NCBI RefSeq assembly: GCF_042677205.1
Contig: NZ_JBHTIU010000106.1
Location: 1-64,000, forward strand
Source of the DNA: Paenibacillus_L residui
GTDB taxonomy: Bacteria > Bacillota > Bacilli > Paenibacillales > NBRC-103111
Direction: 5' to 3'
DNA length: 64,000 nt
How positions within the stretch are numbered: the first letter of the stretch is position 1; the number at the start of each line of letters is the position of its first letter. This document shows, in pieces, positions 8,807-17,551 of this stretch. The translations under genes and the position numbers were made by a program. Below the pieces are notes generated by a model. It saw only the letters and a program-made list of their open reading frames with translations. It did not search any database and had not been told where the DNA came from.

Positions 8807-9637
8807 TTAATTCTTCCTTGCAAGCCTTCCTTCCAAGTAGGCTACCGCTTGATACATCAAGGTCGCTACGATCGCGATAATAAACAGACTGCCGATAACC
8901 AGAGAGAAGTTGAACACTTGGAAACCGTAGATGATCAAATAGCCCAGTCCTTGTTTCGACACAAGAAATTCCCCGACAATCACCCCGATCCAAGCCAGAC
9001 CGACATTCACCTTCAGAGTGGAAACAATCGTCGGAAAGGAAGCCGGCAGAATCACCTTGCGAAACACCTGGGTCCGCTGCCCCCCGAAGATCCGGATCAC
9101 CTTCACATAGTTCGAATCCACCTCGTTGAAGCTCGAGTAGATGACCAGTGTCGTTACTATGACCGTTATAGCCAATGTCATGGCGATGATGGACAGGACA
9201 TTGGGACCCAGACCGACAATAAAAAGAGGTCCGAGCGCTACCTTGGGCATACTGTTCAGGACGACGATGTAGGGATCGAGAACCTTTTGCAAAAAAGGCG
9301 ACCACCAGATCAAGATCGCTATAGCCGTACCCACAAGCGTACCTAGAATGAAGCCGACCAGTGTCTCCAGCACCGTCACCCCGATATGCGGAAGCAGACT
9401 GCCGTCCAGCAGCTTGGAATACAACAGCTCGATGATTTTGCTGGGGTAGCTGAACAGCAATACATCTATCCATTTATTCCTTCCCGCCATTTCCCATAGG
9501 ATCAACCCGCCCGCAAGGATCGCCAGCTGGGACAACCATACCAGCCACTTCATTCTTCTGCGCTGCGCCAAATATTGTCCGAAGATCGATTCTGTCAAAG
9601 CTGTCCGCATAGATGACTTGTTACCGGTTAGCATCAT
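8807..9637 (-). CDS. ABC transporter permease, SsuC/TauC/ThiX (NitT) family
   Basis: This is the membrane subunit of a nitrate/sulfonate/pyrimidine-type importer. About six hydrophobic segments are visible, with the binding-protein-dependent permease loop near SFPTIVSTLKVNVGLAWIG. The start is placed at the MM pair (9637), which overlaps the end of the ATPase gene by 17 nt and implies translational coupling; the longer frame to 9736 is buried in the ATPase gene. It is the last gene of a three-gene operon (binding protein, ATPase, permease). About 290 nt downstream to 8516 hold no convincing gene or terminator. Confidence 0.92.
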   Translation of the reverse strand: MMLTGNKSSMRTALTESIFGQYLAQRRRMKWLVWLSQLAILAGGLILWEMAGRNKWIDVLLFSYPSKIIELLYSKLLDGSLLPHIGVTVLETLVGFILGTLVGTAIAILIWWSPFLQKVLDPYIVVLNSMPKVALGPLFIVGLGPNVLSIIAMTLAITVIVTTLVIYSSFNEVDSNYVKVIRIFGGQRTQVFRKVILPASFPTIVSTLKVNVGLAWIGVIVGEFLVSKQGLGYLIIYGFQVFNFSLVIGSLFIIAIVATLMYQAVAYLEGRLARKN

Positions 9638-10418
9638 TGACACCACTCTTTCTTTCTTGAGTCTCCAGCTCCCTCCAAATTTGATTGAAGATCGGGTGAA
9701 ATTCAGCCGCCTCCCTGGCCTTGAAAGGCGTCTCATGCCTTATCGGCTCCGGAATGATAATCTCCTTGCGCAATATGCCGGGGTTGCGGCCCATAACCAG
9801 TACGCGGTCACTCATCGCCACCGCTTCGGAAATATCGTGGGTGACGAGCAGGGCTGTTTTGCCTCTGGCCTTCAGGGTAGCGGACAGCAAATCCTCCAGC
9901 TCCAGCTTGGTCTGATAATCAAGCGCCGAGAAAGGCTCATCCAGAAGCAAAATATCCGGTTCGGTCACAAGAGTCCGCACCAAAGCCACACGCTGCCGCA
10001 TCCCTCCGGACAATTGAGAAGGATACTGATCCTTCGTATCGGCCAGCCCCAGCTCATTTAACAGATGAAGGGCATACTCCCGGTTAGCCTTCGTAAGCTG
10101 ACCGGTCAGTTCCAACCCGACCAAAACATTCTGGTAAATAGTCCTCCAGGGAAACAAATAATCCTGCTGAAGCATATAGCCGACCTTGCCTGACGGGCTC
10201 TCTACCGTTTCTCCAAAAATCTGCACCGTCCCGGATGTTGGCCGGATCAGCCCGGCGATTATCGAAAGCAGGGTTGTTTTTCCGCAGCCGCTTGGACCGA
10301 CCAGACCGACAAACTCACCTGGTTCCAGCGACAGGTTGATCTCTTCGATGGCGAGGGAGGCGCCTCTTTCGGTTACGTATACCTGAGTAATCTCATTCAG
10401 ACGAACTGCGGCTTCCAT
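9621..10418 (-). CDS. ABC transporter ATP-binding protein, NitT/TauT family
   Basis: This is the ATPase subunit of the importer. It has Walker A GPSGCGKTTLL (about residues 40-50), the Q-loop in MLQQDYLFPWRTI, signature LSGGMRQRVAL, Walker B DILLLDEPFSALD and the H-loop VTHDISEAVAMSDR. The FPWRT sequence after the Q-loop is typical of the SsuB/TauB/ThiZ group. ATG at 10418 follows AAGGGGG. It lies 68 nt downstream of the binding-protein gene. Confidence 0.95.
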   Translation of the reverse strand: MEAAVRLNEITQVYVTERGASLAIEEINLSLEPGEFVGLVGPSGCGKTTLLSIIAGLIRPTSGTVQIFGETVESPSGKVGYMLQQDYLFPWRTIYQNVLVGLELTGQLTKANREYALHLLNELGLADTKDQYPSQLSGGMRQRVALVRTLVTEPDILLLDEPFSALDYQTKLELEDLLSATLKARGKTALLVTHDISEAVAMSDRVLVMGRNPGILRKEIIIPEPIRHETPFKAREAAEFHPIFNQIWRELETQERKSGVNDANR

Positions 10419-10486
10419 TCCGATTCCCCCTTTGCCCGTAAATATAGATTTACTTCACCACTCTTGTTCAAATCTCTCAGGAATTG

Positions 10487-11497
10487 TTACTCCTTCTGTT
10501 TGGCCTGTTCCGCATACTTGTTATTAACCAGTGCAGCCGGTTCAATTCTTTCCTTCAGCTCTCCGGCTTCCTCCATGACATCAAGCAGATTATTCCACTC
10601 CTCGTCATCGATGATAGGATCGCTTGCATAGCTTCCTTGCTCTTTATAACGCTGAACTACGCGGATTATAATGTCCTTCTCCGTATCCTGGAAGAAAGGA
10701 GCGATGGATTCGGCTATGGCCTCTACCGGCTGGCTGTCGACCCATTTCTGCGCGCGTTGGACCGCGTTAGTGAATTTTTGAATAATCTCTTCGTTCTTGT
10801 CGATATAGCTTTTCTTGGCCATAAAAACGGTATAAGGCAAACGTCCGCTCTCCACTCCGAACGATGCTATGACCGAGCCTTTGCCTTCCTTCTCAAACAC
10901 GGATGCCTGCGGCTCGAACAGCTGGACATAATCTCCCGTGCCCGAAGCGAAGGCTGTCGGGATGTTGGCGAATTCGACGTTTTGCAGCAGGTTCAAGTCT
11001 TTATGCGGATCGATTCCGTGCTTCTTCAATGTAAATTCACCCGCCATCTGCGGCATTCCGCCTTTGCGCTGACCAAGGAAAGTGCTCCCTTTAAGCTGCT
11101 CCCATTTGAAGTCCGGCATCTCCTTGCGGGCTACCAGAAACGTCCCATCCGTTTGCGTCAGCTGGGCGAAATTCATGACCGGATCATCACTACCCTGCTG
11201 ATGGACATAAATGGAGGTTTCCGAACCGACCAGCGCAATGTCGATCCCTCCGGAAAGCAGCGTGGTCATCGTTTTATCTCCGCCGAAGGTAGTCGTCAGC
11301 TCCACCTCCAGCCCCTCCTCTTTAAAAAAACCTTCTGATAGGGCTACATACTGGGGAGCGTAAAAAATCGAACGGGTTACTTCTCCCAGTCGGATTTTCG
11401 TTGCTCCTCCGTTTTGCGAGCACGCGGGCAGTATAAGCCCGAGCGCCAGCATCAGCACAAGGAACGCTTGCCATCCCCGTTTACTCATGAACATCAT
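10487..11497 (-). CDS. ABC transporter substrate-binding lipoprotein, NMT1/SsuA-like
   Basis: This secreted, lipid-anchored solute receptor has a signal peptide ending in a lipobox (LILPAC, Cys about residue 26). The mature part has the family pattern RLGEVTRSIFYAPQYVALSEGFF and the GGIDIALVG core. The closest functional groups bind taurine/sulfonates, nitrate or hydroxymethylpyrimidine; the ligand cannot be chosen from sequence, and no TPP-riboswitch pattern was seen upstream. The start region has three in-frame ATGs (11497, 11494, 11488) behind GGGGAGGAG; 11494 has the best spacing, but the choice changes only the extreme N-terminus. Confidence 0.93.
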   Translation of the reverse strand: MMFMSKRGWQAFLVLMLALGLILPACSQNGGATKIRLGEVTRSIFYAPQYVALSEGFFKEEGLEVELTTTFGGDKTMTTLLSGGIDIALVGSETSIYVHQQGSDDPVMNFAQLTQTDGTFLVARKEMPDFKWEQLKGSTFLGQRKGGMPQMAGEFTLKKHGIDPHKDLNLLQNVEFANIPTAFASGTGDYVQLFEPQASVFEKEGKGSVIASFGVESGRLPYTVFMAKKSYIDKNEEIIQKFTNAVQRAQKWVDSQPVEAIAESIAPFFQDTEKDIIIRVVQRYKEQGSYASDPIIDDEEWNNLLDVMEEAGELKERIEPAALVNNKYAEQAKQKE

Positions 11498-11597
11498 TCT
11501 CCTCCCCGCTAGTGATTGTTCCCTGTATCATATGCAGAAGCCCAGCAAGTGGTTTAACCTCAGCCGACTTTTTCCCTATTTCCTGCTGTATACCTGG

Positions 11598-11634
11598 AAA
11601 AAAAGAATGAACCCGAATGCTCTATCCGGATTCA
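11598..11634 (-). terminator. Intrinsic terminator or attenuator upstream of the NitT operon
   Basis: On the minus strand a fully paired 10-bp stem (TGAATCCGGA with TTCGGGTTCA) around a 7-nt loop is followed by TTCTTTTTTT. It sits about 100 nt before the binding-protein start. A separate terminator already follows the carboxypeptidase gene, so this one may be conditional. Confidence 0.75.
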
Positions 11635-11875
11635 TCATCTGAGCGTTATCCCTTCCAATCAAGGAGTGAATAACCAATCATCACAACACTTCTTCTGGAG
11701 TGTCGCGATAACCTTCCTTCATGACCCGGCAGTTAGCCACATTCAATTCTATTTCAGCATGCGCCGGTCACTGATTCGTTGTTTGAAGCTTCGTCACTTT
11801 CCTTCGGAACGGAATGGACGCCTTAGGCAGGAATCCATTTTCATCCGTCTGACCGACTCCTTGTATCCTCCATAT

Positions 11876-11905
11876 GAGAAAAAGCGCCCCGGAATAAGGG
11901 CGCTT
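11876..11905 (-). terminator. Intrinsic terminator of the carboxypeptidase gene
   Basis: On the minus strand AAGCGCCC-TTATTCCG-GGGCGCTT is followed by TTTCTC, 22 nt after the stop. Confidence 0.8.
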
Positions 11906-11927
11906 CATATTCATGCGATCCACCTGC

Positions 11928-13442
11928 TTACAGCTTGTAGATCGGTTTATATTTCTCTTCCAAATACCGGACTAGGTAATCCGGATTCAGTTCCTCGCCT
12001 GTCACCTGAAGCACAATCTCTCCGGGGTCCAGCAGCTTGCCGTACTGATAAATCTGCTCGGTCAGCCATTCCTTGATCGGCAGCAGGTCCCCTTTCGCTA
12101 TTTTGTCTTCCATATCGGGCATCTGACCCAGCAGAGTATGGCGGAATTGGGCCGCATACATATTTCCTAACGCATAGGACGGGAAGTAGCCGAACATGCC
12201 TCCGGCCCAGTGAACGTCCTGCAGTACGCCTTCCCCGTCATTCGCCGGCACAACCCCTAAATAATCCCTGTATTTCTCATTCCAGAATTCGGGCAGATCC
12301 GCAACGCTCACCGTTTCTTCAAACAGTGCTTTCTCGATTTCATAGCGGATCATGATATGTAAATTGTAAGTGACCTCATCCGATTCCGTACGGATCAAGG
12401 ATGGCTTGGATTCGTTGATAGCCCGATAGAAGTCGGAAAGCGGCACGCCATCCAGGAGCCCGCTGAATGTCTGCTGAAGCTCACCGTAGTACCGCTGCCA
12501 GAACGAATAGCTTCGGCCGACCATGTTTTCCCAGAAGCGGGATTGAGACTCATGAATGCCCATCGATGTGCCGGAGCACAGATTAGTGCCCATCAAGTCT
12601 TTGGTTATATTTTGTTCATACAAAGCGTGACCGCCTTCATGAATCGTGCCGAACAGCGCCGTCGCCAGATCATCCAGCACAAATTTCGTCGTGATCCGCA
12701 CATCGCCGGGATTAAGTCCGATAGCGAACGGATGCACCGTCTCATCCAGACGTCCGGCCTCCAGATCATAGCACATCTCCCGCAGGATGAACAGGTTGAA
12801 CTGCCGCTGCTTCTCCTTATCGAAGGTTTGCTTAAGGAAGGATGTGTCCGGCTGATGGGGAGACTGCTGTATTGCGGCTACCAGCGGCACTACCCGCTCT
12901 CTTAAGGCTCCAAACAGCTGATCCAGCTTAGCCATGGTCATGCCCGGCTCGTACATGTCCAGCAGAGTATCATATTTGTTAGTTTCATAGCCCAAGAACT
13001 CGATAAATTCGAGATTTGTGGCCACTATTTTTTCAAGATAGGGACGGAATTTGGCAAAATCAGAGGTTTCCTTCGCCTCCTCCCAGACAGACTCGGCCTG
13101 TGAAGTAAGGACGACGTACTGCTGGTATAGATCGGGCGGAATTTTTTTGCTCCGGTCATACTCTTTCTTTGCCACAGCGATCATTTTTTTCTGAGTCCGG
13201 TTCAGCCGTTCTTCATGGTCGGGCCGGGACAGCTCTTCCAGGATGGCTCCCATCTCGTCGGATGTCGATAATCTGAACAATTCCCCCGACAACTGTCCGA
13301 TCACTTGCGATCGGCCTTCGACTGCTTTCTTGGGGGCGCCTGTCCGCAAATCCCAGTGCATTAATCCGACGGCTTCTCCATAAGCGATCATTTTTTTGAT
13401 CAGTTTTTGAAAATCATTCAAACGCTGTTCAAAGGCGCTCAT
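11928..13442 (-). CDS. M32 family metallocarboxypeptidase (Taq carboxypeptidase)
   Basis: This is a cytosolic zinc-dependent enzyme that removes C-terminal residues from peptides. The metal/catalytic motif HEGGHALYEQ lies near residue 260, followed by the family stretch GIHESQSRFWENMVGRS that carries the third metal ligand, and later ESDEVTYNLHIMIRYEIE. The length (504) is normal for M32. ATG at 13442 follows AAGGAG at good spacing. It appears monocistronic, with its own terminator at 11876-11905. Confidence 0.96.
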   Translation of the reverse strand: MSAFEQRLNDFQKLIKKMIAYGEAVGLMHWDLRTGAPKKAVEGRSQVIGQLSGELFRLSTSDEMGAILEELSRPDHEERLNRTQKKMIAVAKKEYDRSKKIPPDLYQQYVVLTSQAESVWEEAKETSDFAKFRPYLEKIVATNLEFIEFLGYETNKYDTLLDMYEPGMTMAKLDQLFGALRERVVPLVAAIQQSPHQPDTSFLKQTFDKEKQRQFNLFILREMCYDLEAGRLDETVHPFAIGLNPGDVRITTKFVLDDLATALFGTIHEGGHALYEQNITKDLMGTNLCSGTSMGIHESQSRFWENMVGRSYSFWQRYYGELQQTFSGLLDGVPLSDFYRAINESKPSLIRTESDEVTYNLHIMIRYEIEKALFEETVSVADLPEFWNEKYRDYLGVVPANDGEGVLQDVHWAGGMFGYFPSYALGNMYAAQFRHTLLGQMPDMEDKIAKGDLLPIKEWLTEQIYQYGKLLDPGEIVLQVTGEELNPDYLVRYLEEKYKPIYKL

Positions 13443-13556
13443 TCCGACAACTCCTTCCCATTATATGGTACACTTTGATATTACTTTTTCTTCGTTTTAT
13501 AATCAACATGTAGATTAATTACATAGGAGCGCCGATAAGAACAAGGAGTGATGATG

Positions 13557-13916
13557 ATGCATATAGAGGTGGGACCGGCTGCGCAAAGCGAAATTTTACA
13601 ACGGTTCGGCAGAGAAGGCTATGCCCTGAAGCTCGTCTACGATTCGGAGGGATGCGGATGCGCTGTGAGCGGGGTTCCGCAAATTTGGGTGGTGGATCCG
13701 ATGGAGCCTTCGGAGGAATCTCCTGCGGCCGCATATTCTCCAATCTCTATCCTTTACGAGAAGAGACAGGAGGTTTTTTTCGAGGATAATCTGAGGCTGG
13801 ATTATAATACCGAGAAGAAAGTGTTCCAACTCAAGAGTAATCAGCAAATCTACAACGCCTCGATGACCTTGCTGGACAAAAGAAATACCACTTCGTCCGT
13901 TTCCAGAACGCAATAG
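13557..13916 (+). CDS. Iron-sulfur cluster biosynthesis family (HesB/IscA-like, YqkB type) protein
   Basis: This small cytosolic protein resembles B. subtilis YqkB. The diagnostic stretch is LKLVYDSEGCGCAVSGVPQIW, with the Cys-Gly-Cys pair in the A-type fold, and the C-terminal FQLKSNQQIYNASM. It lacks the C-terminal CGCG ligand pair of true IscA, as YqkB-type proteins do. Four start codons are stacked in frame (GTG 13548, then ATG 13551, 13554, 13557); AAGGAG at 13543-13548 fits the last ATG (8 nt), giving 119 residues. It faces away from the carboxypeptidase gene. Confidence 0.85.
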   Translation: MHIEVGPAAQSEILQRFGREGYALKLVYDSEGCGCAVSGVPQIWVVDPMEPSEESPAAAYSPISILYEKRQEVFFEDNLRLDYNTEKKVFQLKSNQQIYNASMTLLDKRNTTSSVSRTQ

Positions 13917-14130
13917 ATTGTTATAATCCCAAGAACGGCAAGCTTGGAGCCGGGCGTGAATGGCTGCAGCGCTAAGAACCGGATGTGCCTTGCACTTGGA
14001 AAACCGTTTATGGTCCGAGGCCTGCTTGCCAAGTAATAAAACCTTTTTTCTAACTATAATGAAACGGTTGCTCTGGACGTCCGTATTTAGTATTGTATAA
14101 ATAGATTTTACAAACTTCAGGAGGGGAACT

Positions 14131-14589
14131 ATGAAAAAGTTCATGCTAGTATTTATGGCCTGCTTCGTGCTGTTTGCTTCAGTGGCCCCGGCCATCGTCG
14201 ATGCGAAGCCGAGAGGCGGAAGCTATAGGTCCAATACCGGCAGTTTCAAGCAGCAGCAGAACACACCGTCCAAGAGCCAGGATAGCGTCAACAAGGATTC
14301 TGCTACCAACCGTTCTACGAATAGCACCGGTACGGCCGCCAATGCCAACCGCGGATTCTTCAGCGGAGGCAGCTTTATGAAAGGGCTAATGATCGGCGGA
14401 CTCGCAGGTATGCTGTTCGGAGGCTTGTTCGGCGGAATGGGCTTCATGGGAGAAATTCTTGGTCTGCTGGTTAATCTTGCTGCATTGTTCATCGTCATTT
14501 TTGTCGTATTTGCGATCGTTCGGGCAATCTTCAACGCCATGGACCGCCGCAAGAAGCAGCAAATGCACAACGATCCCTACAAGAGGTAA
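14131..14589 (+). CDS. Small secreted/membrane protein resembling the N-terminal part of Tim44-like proteins
   Basis: A signal peptide (MKKFMLVFMACFVLFASVAPAIVDA) precedes a Ser/Asn/Gln-rich linker to about residue 75. A Gly-rich hydrophobic block (LMIGGLAGMLFGGLFGG) and a second membrane segment (LGLLVNLAALFIVIFVVFAI) follow, then a basic tail. The Gly-rich block resembles the membrane region of bacterial Tim44-domain proteins, but the C-terminal Tim44 domain is absent. The RBS AGGAGG is at 14120. Only 5 nt separate it from the DUF2653 gene, so they form an operon. Function unknown. Confidence 0.8.
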   Translation: MKKFMLVFMACFVLFASVAPAIVDAKPRGGSYRSNTGSFKQQQNTPSKSQDSVNKDSATNRSTNSTGTAANANRGFFSGGSFMKGLMIGGLAGMLFGGLFGGMGFMGEILGLLVNLAALFIVIFVVFAIVRAIFNAMDRRKKQQMHNDPYKR

Positions 14590-14594
14590 GATAG

Positions 14595-14876
14595 ATGATA
14601 CTGAACGAACAAGAACTTATTAACGCTATCTGCCTTCACATTGCGGAGCGCAAGCAAATTCAGCCTACTCAGGTGCAGGTGCAGCTCATGTGGGATGAGG
14701 AGCTGGGCTTCTCCGCCGAAGTGACGGCAGAGGGACGCAACCAATATTTGATCGAAGCGAACATGAAGGAAGCGATCGAGAGGTACATGCTTACCCAGTA
14801 CGACCGCCGCGTTTTCCGCAGCGAGATTGAACTGGATGTCGAAGACGAAATGTTCGCGATTATTCGCGAGGAATAA
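14595..14876 (+). CDS. YxcD family protein (DUF2653)
   Basis: This 93-residue acidic cytosolic protein matches the YxcD/DUF2653 pattern: LNEQELINAICLHIAERKQI, the WDEELGFSAEV core and the acidic C-terminus. The function of the family is not established. It is translated directly after the upstream membrane protein gene, and a terminator follows at 14899. Confidence 0.8.
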   Translation: MILNEQELINAICLHIAERKQIQPTQVQVQLMWDEELGFSAEVTAEGRNQYLIEANMKEAIERYMLTQYDRRVFRSEIELDVEDEMFAIIREE

Positions 14877-14898
14877 TCAATCCACTCATACTACCACG

Positions 14899-14940
14899 GC
14901 TGCCTATAACGGGTTATTGCGTTATATAGGCAGCTTTTTT
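14899..14940 (+). terminator. Intrinsic terminator of the DUF2653 operon
   Basis: A 10-bp perfect stem (GCTGCCTATA with TATAGGCAGC) is followed by TTTTTT, 22 nt after the stop. Confidence 0.9.
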
Positions 14941-15001
14941 ACGTGCTAATCATTATTTTGCGACTCCTGCCCTGCCCTTGCTTATTAAGTGGCTAATTAG
15001 C

Positions 15002-15043
15002 AAAAAAACCGCTTGCACAATGAAGTGCCGAGCGGTTTTTTTT
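15002..15043. terminator. Bidirectional intrinsic terminator
   Basis: AAAACCGCT pairs with AGCGGTTTT, with A7 on one side and T8 on the other. It can stop both the DUF2653 operon and the convergent aquaporin gene. Confidence 0.85.
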
Positions 15044-15168
15044 GCAGAATTAACGGGTGTCGGTTCCCAGGCAGTGCCAATCTGTTCGGGAAGGCTGCAA
15101 GTTCCCCGATTCCGCAAGTATTCGTAATGATATTTTAGTACTATCTAGGTTGAACCCATTTGCGGCAG

Positions 15169-15855
15169 CTATGCATCTTTGCCAACATTCAACAGCCGGT
15201 ATACGATGGCGGCCATCACCGCACCGATGAGAGGGGCCACAATAAATACCCATAATTCTGCCAGAGCTTCCCCGCCCAATAGAATGGCCGGACCGAAGCT
15301 TCTTGCCGGATTGACGGACGTGCCGGTAAGGCCTATGCCCAGAATGTGAACGAGCACCAGCGATAACCCGATAACCAGCCCTGCTACATGACTATTCGCA
15401 GAATCGGAGGTGACGCCCAATATGACGTATATGAAGATGAAAGTCAATACGATCTCCACGATGAACGCCATGCCCGCGGTGATTCCGATTCCGTACCCTT
15501 CACCGAATCCGTTCTGTCCCAGACCAGTTACGGGCAGACCCGTTGAATGAATAATAGCGTACAGCAGCACCGAACCCGCTACGGCCCCGGCTGTCTGAGC
15601 TATCACATAACCTATGAATTCCTTTCCCGACATCTTGCGACGGATGAGCATTGCCAGCGAAACCGCCGGATTTATATGGCATCCGGAGATGGGGCCGATC
15701 ACATAAGCCATCGCAACGATGGACAATCCGAACGCGAAGGCGATTCCCAGATAGCCTAACTCGCCCCCGGCCGTTGCCGCACTTCCGCAGCCTATCAGCA
15801 CCAGCACCAACGTACCGATGAATTCGGCCGCATATTTTTTCCATGAGGGATACAT
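15169..15855 (-). CDS. aqpZ: Aquaporin Z-type MIP channel
   Basis: This six-helix inner-membrane channel carries the two family boxes, HINPAVSLA (first NPA) and SVNPARSFGPAIL (second NPA, with the selectivity-filter Arg directly after it). At 228 residues it has the usual length of bacterial water channels and lacks the longer loops typical of GlpF, so water is the more likely solute. ATG at 15855 follows AAGGAGG. It is monocistronic and convergent with the DUF2653 operon. Confidence 0.93.
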   Translation of the reverse strand: MYPSWKKYAAEFIGTLVLVLIGCGSAATAGGELGYLGIAFAFGLSIVAMAYVIGPISGCHINPAVSLAMLIRRKMSGKEFIGYVIAQTAGAVAGSVLLYAIIHSTGLPVTGLGQNGFGEGYGIGITAGMAFIVEIVLTFIFIYVILGVTSDSANSHVAGLVIGLSLVLVHILGIGLTGTSVNPARSFGPAILLGGEALAELWVFIVAPLIGAVMAAIVYRLLNVGKDA

Positions 15856-16125
15856 TTCTTTCCTCCTTCCCTTGTATACTTGAACCTGAAATAGAATACA
15901 AGGTCAAACTAAACAAAAAATGAACAGCTGTTTAATCACAGGTGTCTGCCGCCATATTTTGTTTCCTGCATACCTCTTCGAAAAATAGACGTTACCTGAA
16001 TTAAATATCAGGAGCAAATGAAATAACACCTCCCACCGATCACGTCGAAGAGAGGTGCTTATCACTTTAACCCGGCCAGATCCTGGGATGATTCCGAGCC
16101 GGAAACTTTCCCATGGCGTTAAACA

Positions 16126-17298
16126 TTAAGTCCGTATGGTAGAGGGGATTAAGTTTCCTTCGATCATCGTCCACTGCACGTCGAAGTTGTCGTTGAGCAA
16201 TACGAGATCGGCCTGGCAGCCGGCAGCGATTCGTCCCTTATGCCGACAGCCTAATATATTCGCAGGCGTCGTCGATGCCATCTGAACCGCATCGGTTATG
16301 GAAATTCCGAGCTCGACCGTCAATTGCAATGCTTTATTCATTGTAATCGTGCTCGATGCTAACGTTCCGTCCTGTAAACGGGCAATCCCGCCGGCTACTT
16401 CGACTTGATGCCCTCCGAAAGTATAAATTCCGTCTCCCAACCCCATGGCTTGAAGAGCATCCGTAATCAAAACCATGTTATCGGCGCCCTTCACACGATG
16501 CATCAATCGAACGATGGCCGGATGGAGATGGACATTATCCACTATAGCTTGCAGGCTCACATGCTCCTCCTCAAAGGCGGCTGCGACAAGTCCGGGATCC
16601 CGGTGATGAATGGGCCGCATGCCGTTGAAGCAATGAGTCACGTGACTGGCCCCACGGGCGAAGGCAAGCTTCGCCTCTTCATAGGTTGCATCGGAGTGTG
16701 CGACCGCCACAATGGTCCTTTGTTCCCGCAAGTAAGAGATCATTTCCATTCCGCCGGGTAATTCGGGAGCAATCGTCACCATTTTAATCCAACCGTCCGC
16801 TTCCCGGTAAATTCTCCTCATCTCTTCGATATCGGGATGCCGGAGGAATTTTTCGTTCTGCATTCCTTTCCGTTTCTCGTTTAAATAGGGACCTTCCAAA
16901 TGAATACCCGCGATCGCGGCTCCTTCCTCATGACCGATGACCCGCTTCACACTTTGAATCATCCCCAGCAAATCTTCTATCGATGAGCTTACGGAAGTGG
17001 CCAGAAATGAAGTGCATCCGCTTGATGCACAGGCAAGGGAAACTTCCTGGACACTTTGTGCCGTACCATCCATCATATCAAAACCGTTGGCTCCATGAAT
17101 ATGTACATCAATCATTCCGGGAATGAGCAGCATTCCTTGACCATCGATAAGCTCGTAATTTTGTACCTGCCCCGAAGATAGACGCCGGGTGTCGATTTTT
17201 TCTATTAATCCGTCACAAATCCAAACATTAGCCGGCCATAGCGCCTCATTCCCGCATACGGCCCTTACATCATAGATAATTTTGCGGTTCAAGCGCAT
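16126..17298 (-). CDS. nagA: N-acetylglucosamine-6-phosphate deacetylase
   Basis: NagA converts GlcNAc-6-P to GlcN-6-P plus acetate, in cell-wall amino-sugar recycling and chitin use. Motifs of the amidohydrolase fold: PGMIDVHIHGANGFD, metal-ligand Glu in HLEGPYLN, His in VAVAHSDATYEEA and THCFNGM, and catalytic Asp in LITDALQAMG. The ATG at 17298 sits only 2 nt behind AAGGAGG; the TTG two codons later has better spacing (8 nt) and may be the real start. No nagB or nagE neighbour is present, so it stands alone. Confidence 0.95.
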   Translation of the reverse strand: MRLNRKIIYDVRAVCGNEALWPANVWICDGLIEKIDTRRLSSGQVQNYELIDGQGMLLIPGMIDVHIHGANGFDMMDGTAQSVQEVSLACASSGCTSFLATSVSSSIEDLLGMIQSVKRVIGHEEGAAIAGIHLEGPYLNEKRKGMQNEKFLRHPDIEEMRRIYREADGWIKMVTIAPELPGGMEMISYLREQRTIVAVAHSDATYEEAKLAFARGASHVTHCFNGMRPIHHRDPGLVAAAFEEEHVSLQAIVDNVHLHPAIVRLMHRVKGADNMVLITDALQAMGLGDGIYTFGGHQVEVAGGIARLQDGTLASSTITMNKALQLTVELGISITDAVQMASTTPANILGCRHKGRIAAGCQADLVLLNDNFDVQWTMIEGNLIPSTIRT

Positions 17299-17424
17299 CT
17301 CCTCCTTCTCGTTTGCTGATAAATAGAGCGTAGCATACCCCGGGGCAAAAAGAAAAACCCAAAATTGTCGGGTCATCAATGTTACTGTTTTCGAATCCGA
17401 GCCACCGTCCTCTATCGAAAAGAA

Positions 17425-17457
17425 GGGACATTTCCCCACTACAACCGGAAATGCCCC
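17425..17457 (-). terminator. Probable terminator of the RCC1/SLH gene
   Basis: On the minus strand GGGGCATTTCC pairs with GGAAATGTCCC (one G-T pair) around an 11-nt loop, followed by TTCTTTTCG. It lies about 95 nt after the SLH gene stop. Confidence 0.6.
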
Positions 17458-17551
17458 TGTCACAATCTTACTATCCGTTCACATATTTTTTAACGTCTGA
17501 GCAATGCAACATATCATCGAATGTCTATTTTACACGACGATTGTTACTCGA

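Larger units (their letters stand above)
11498..11927. other. 430-nt region between carboxypeptidase and NitT operon
   Basis: It contains two minus-strand terminators (11876-11905 and 11598-11634). The ~240 nt between them is either the leader of the transporter operon or spacer. I looked for TPP, SAM, guanidine and T-box patterns and saw none. No credible gene. Confidence 0.5.

Noticed and set aside
8634..9473. 279-codon minus-strand open frame
   Set aside because: It overlaps the ABC permease in another frame. The translation is Ser/Arg/Gln-rich and unlike any family, while the permease frame has clear membrane segments.
11640..11875. TPP riboswitch controlling an HMP (ThiXYZ) transporter
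   Set aside because: The CTGAGA and ACCTGATC-type conserved segments are not present on the minus strand, so the ligand of the transporter was left open.
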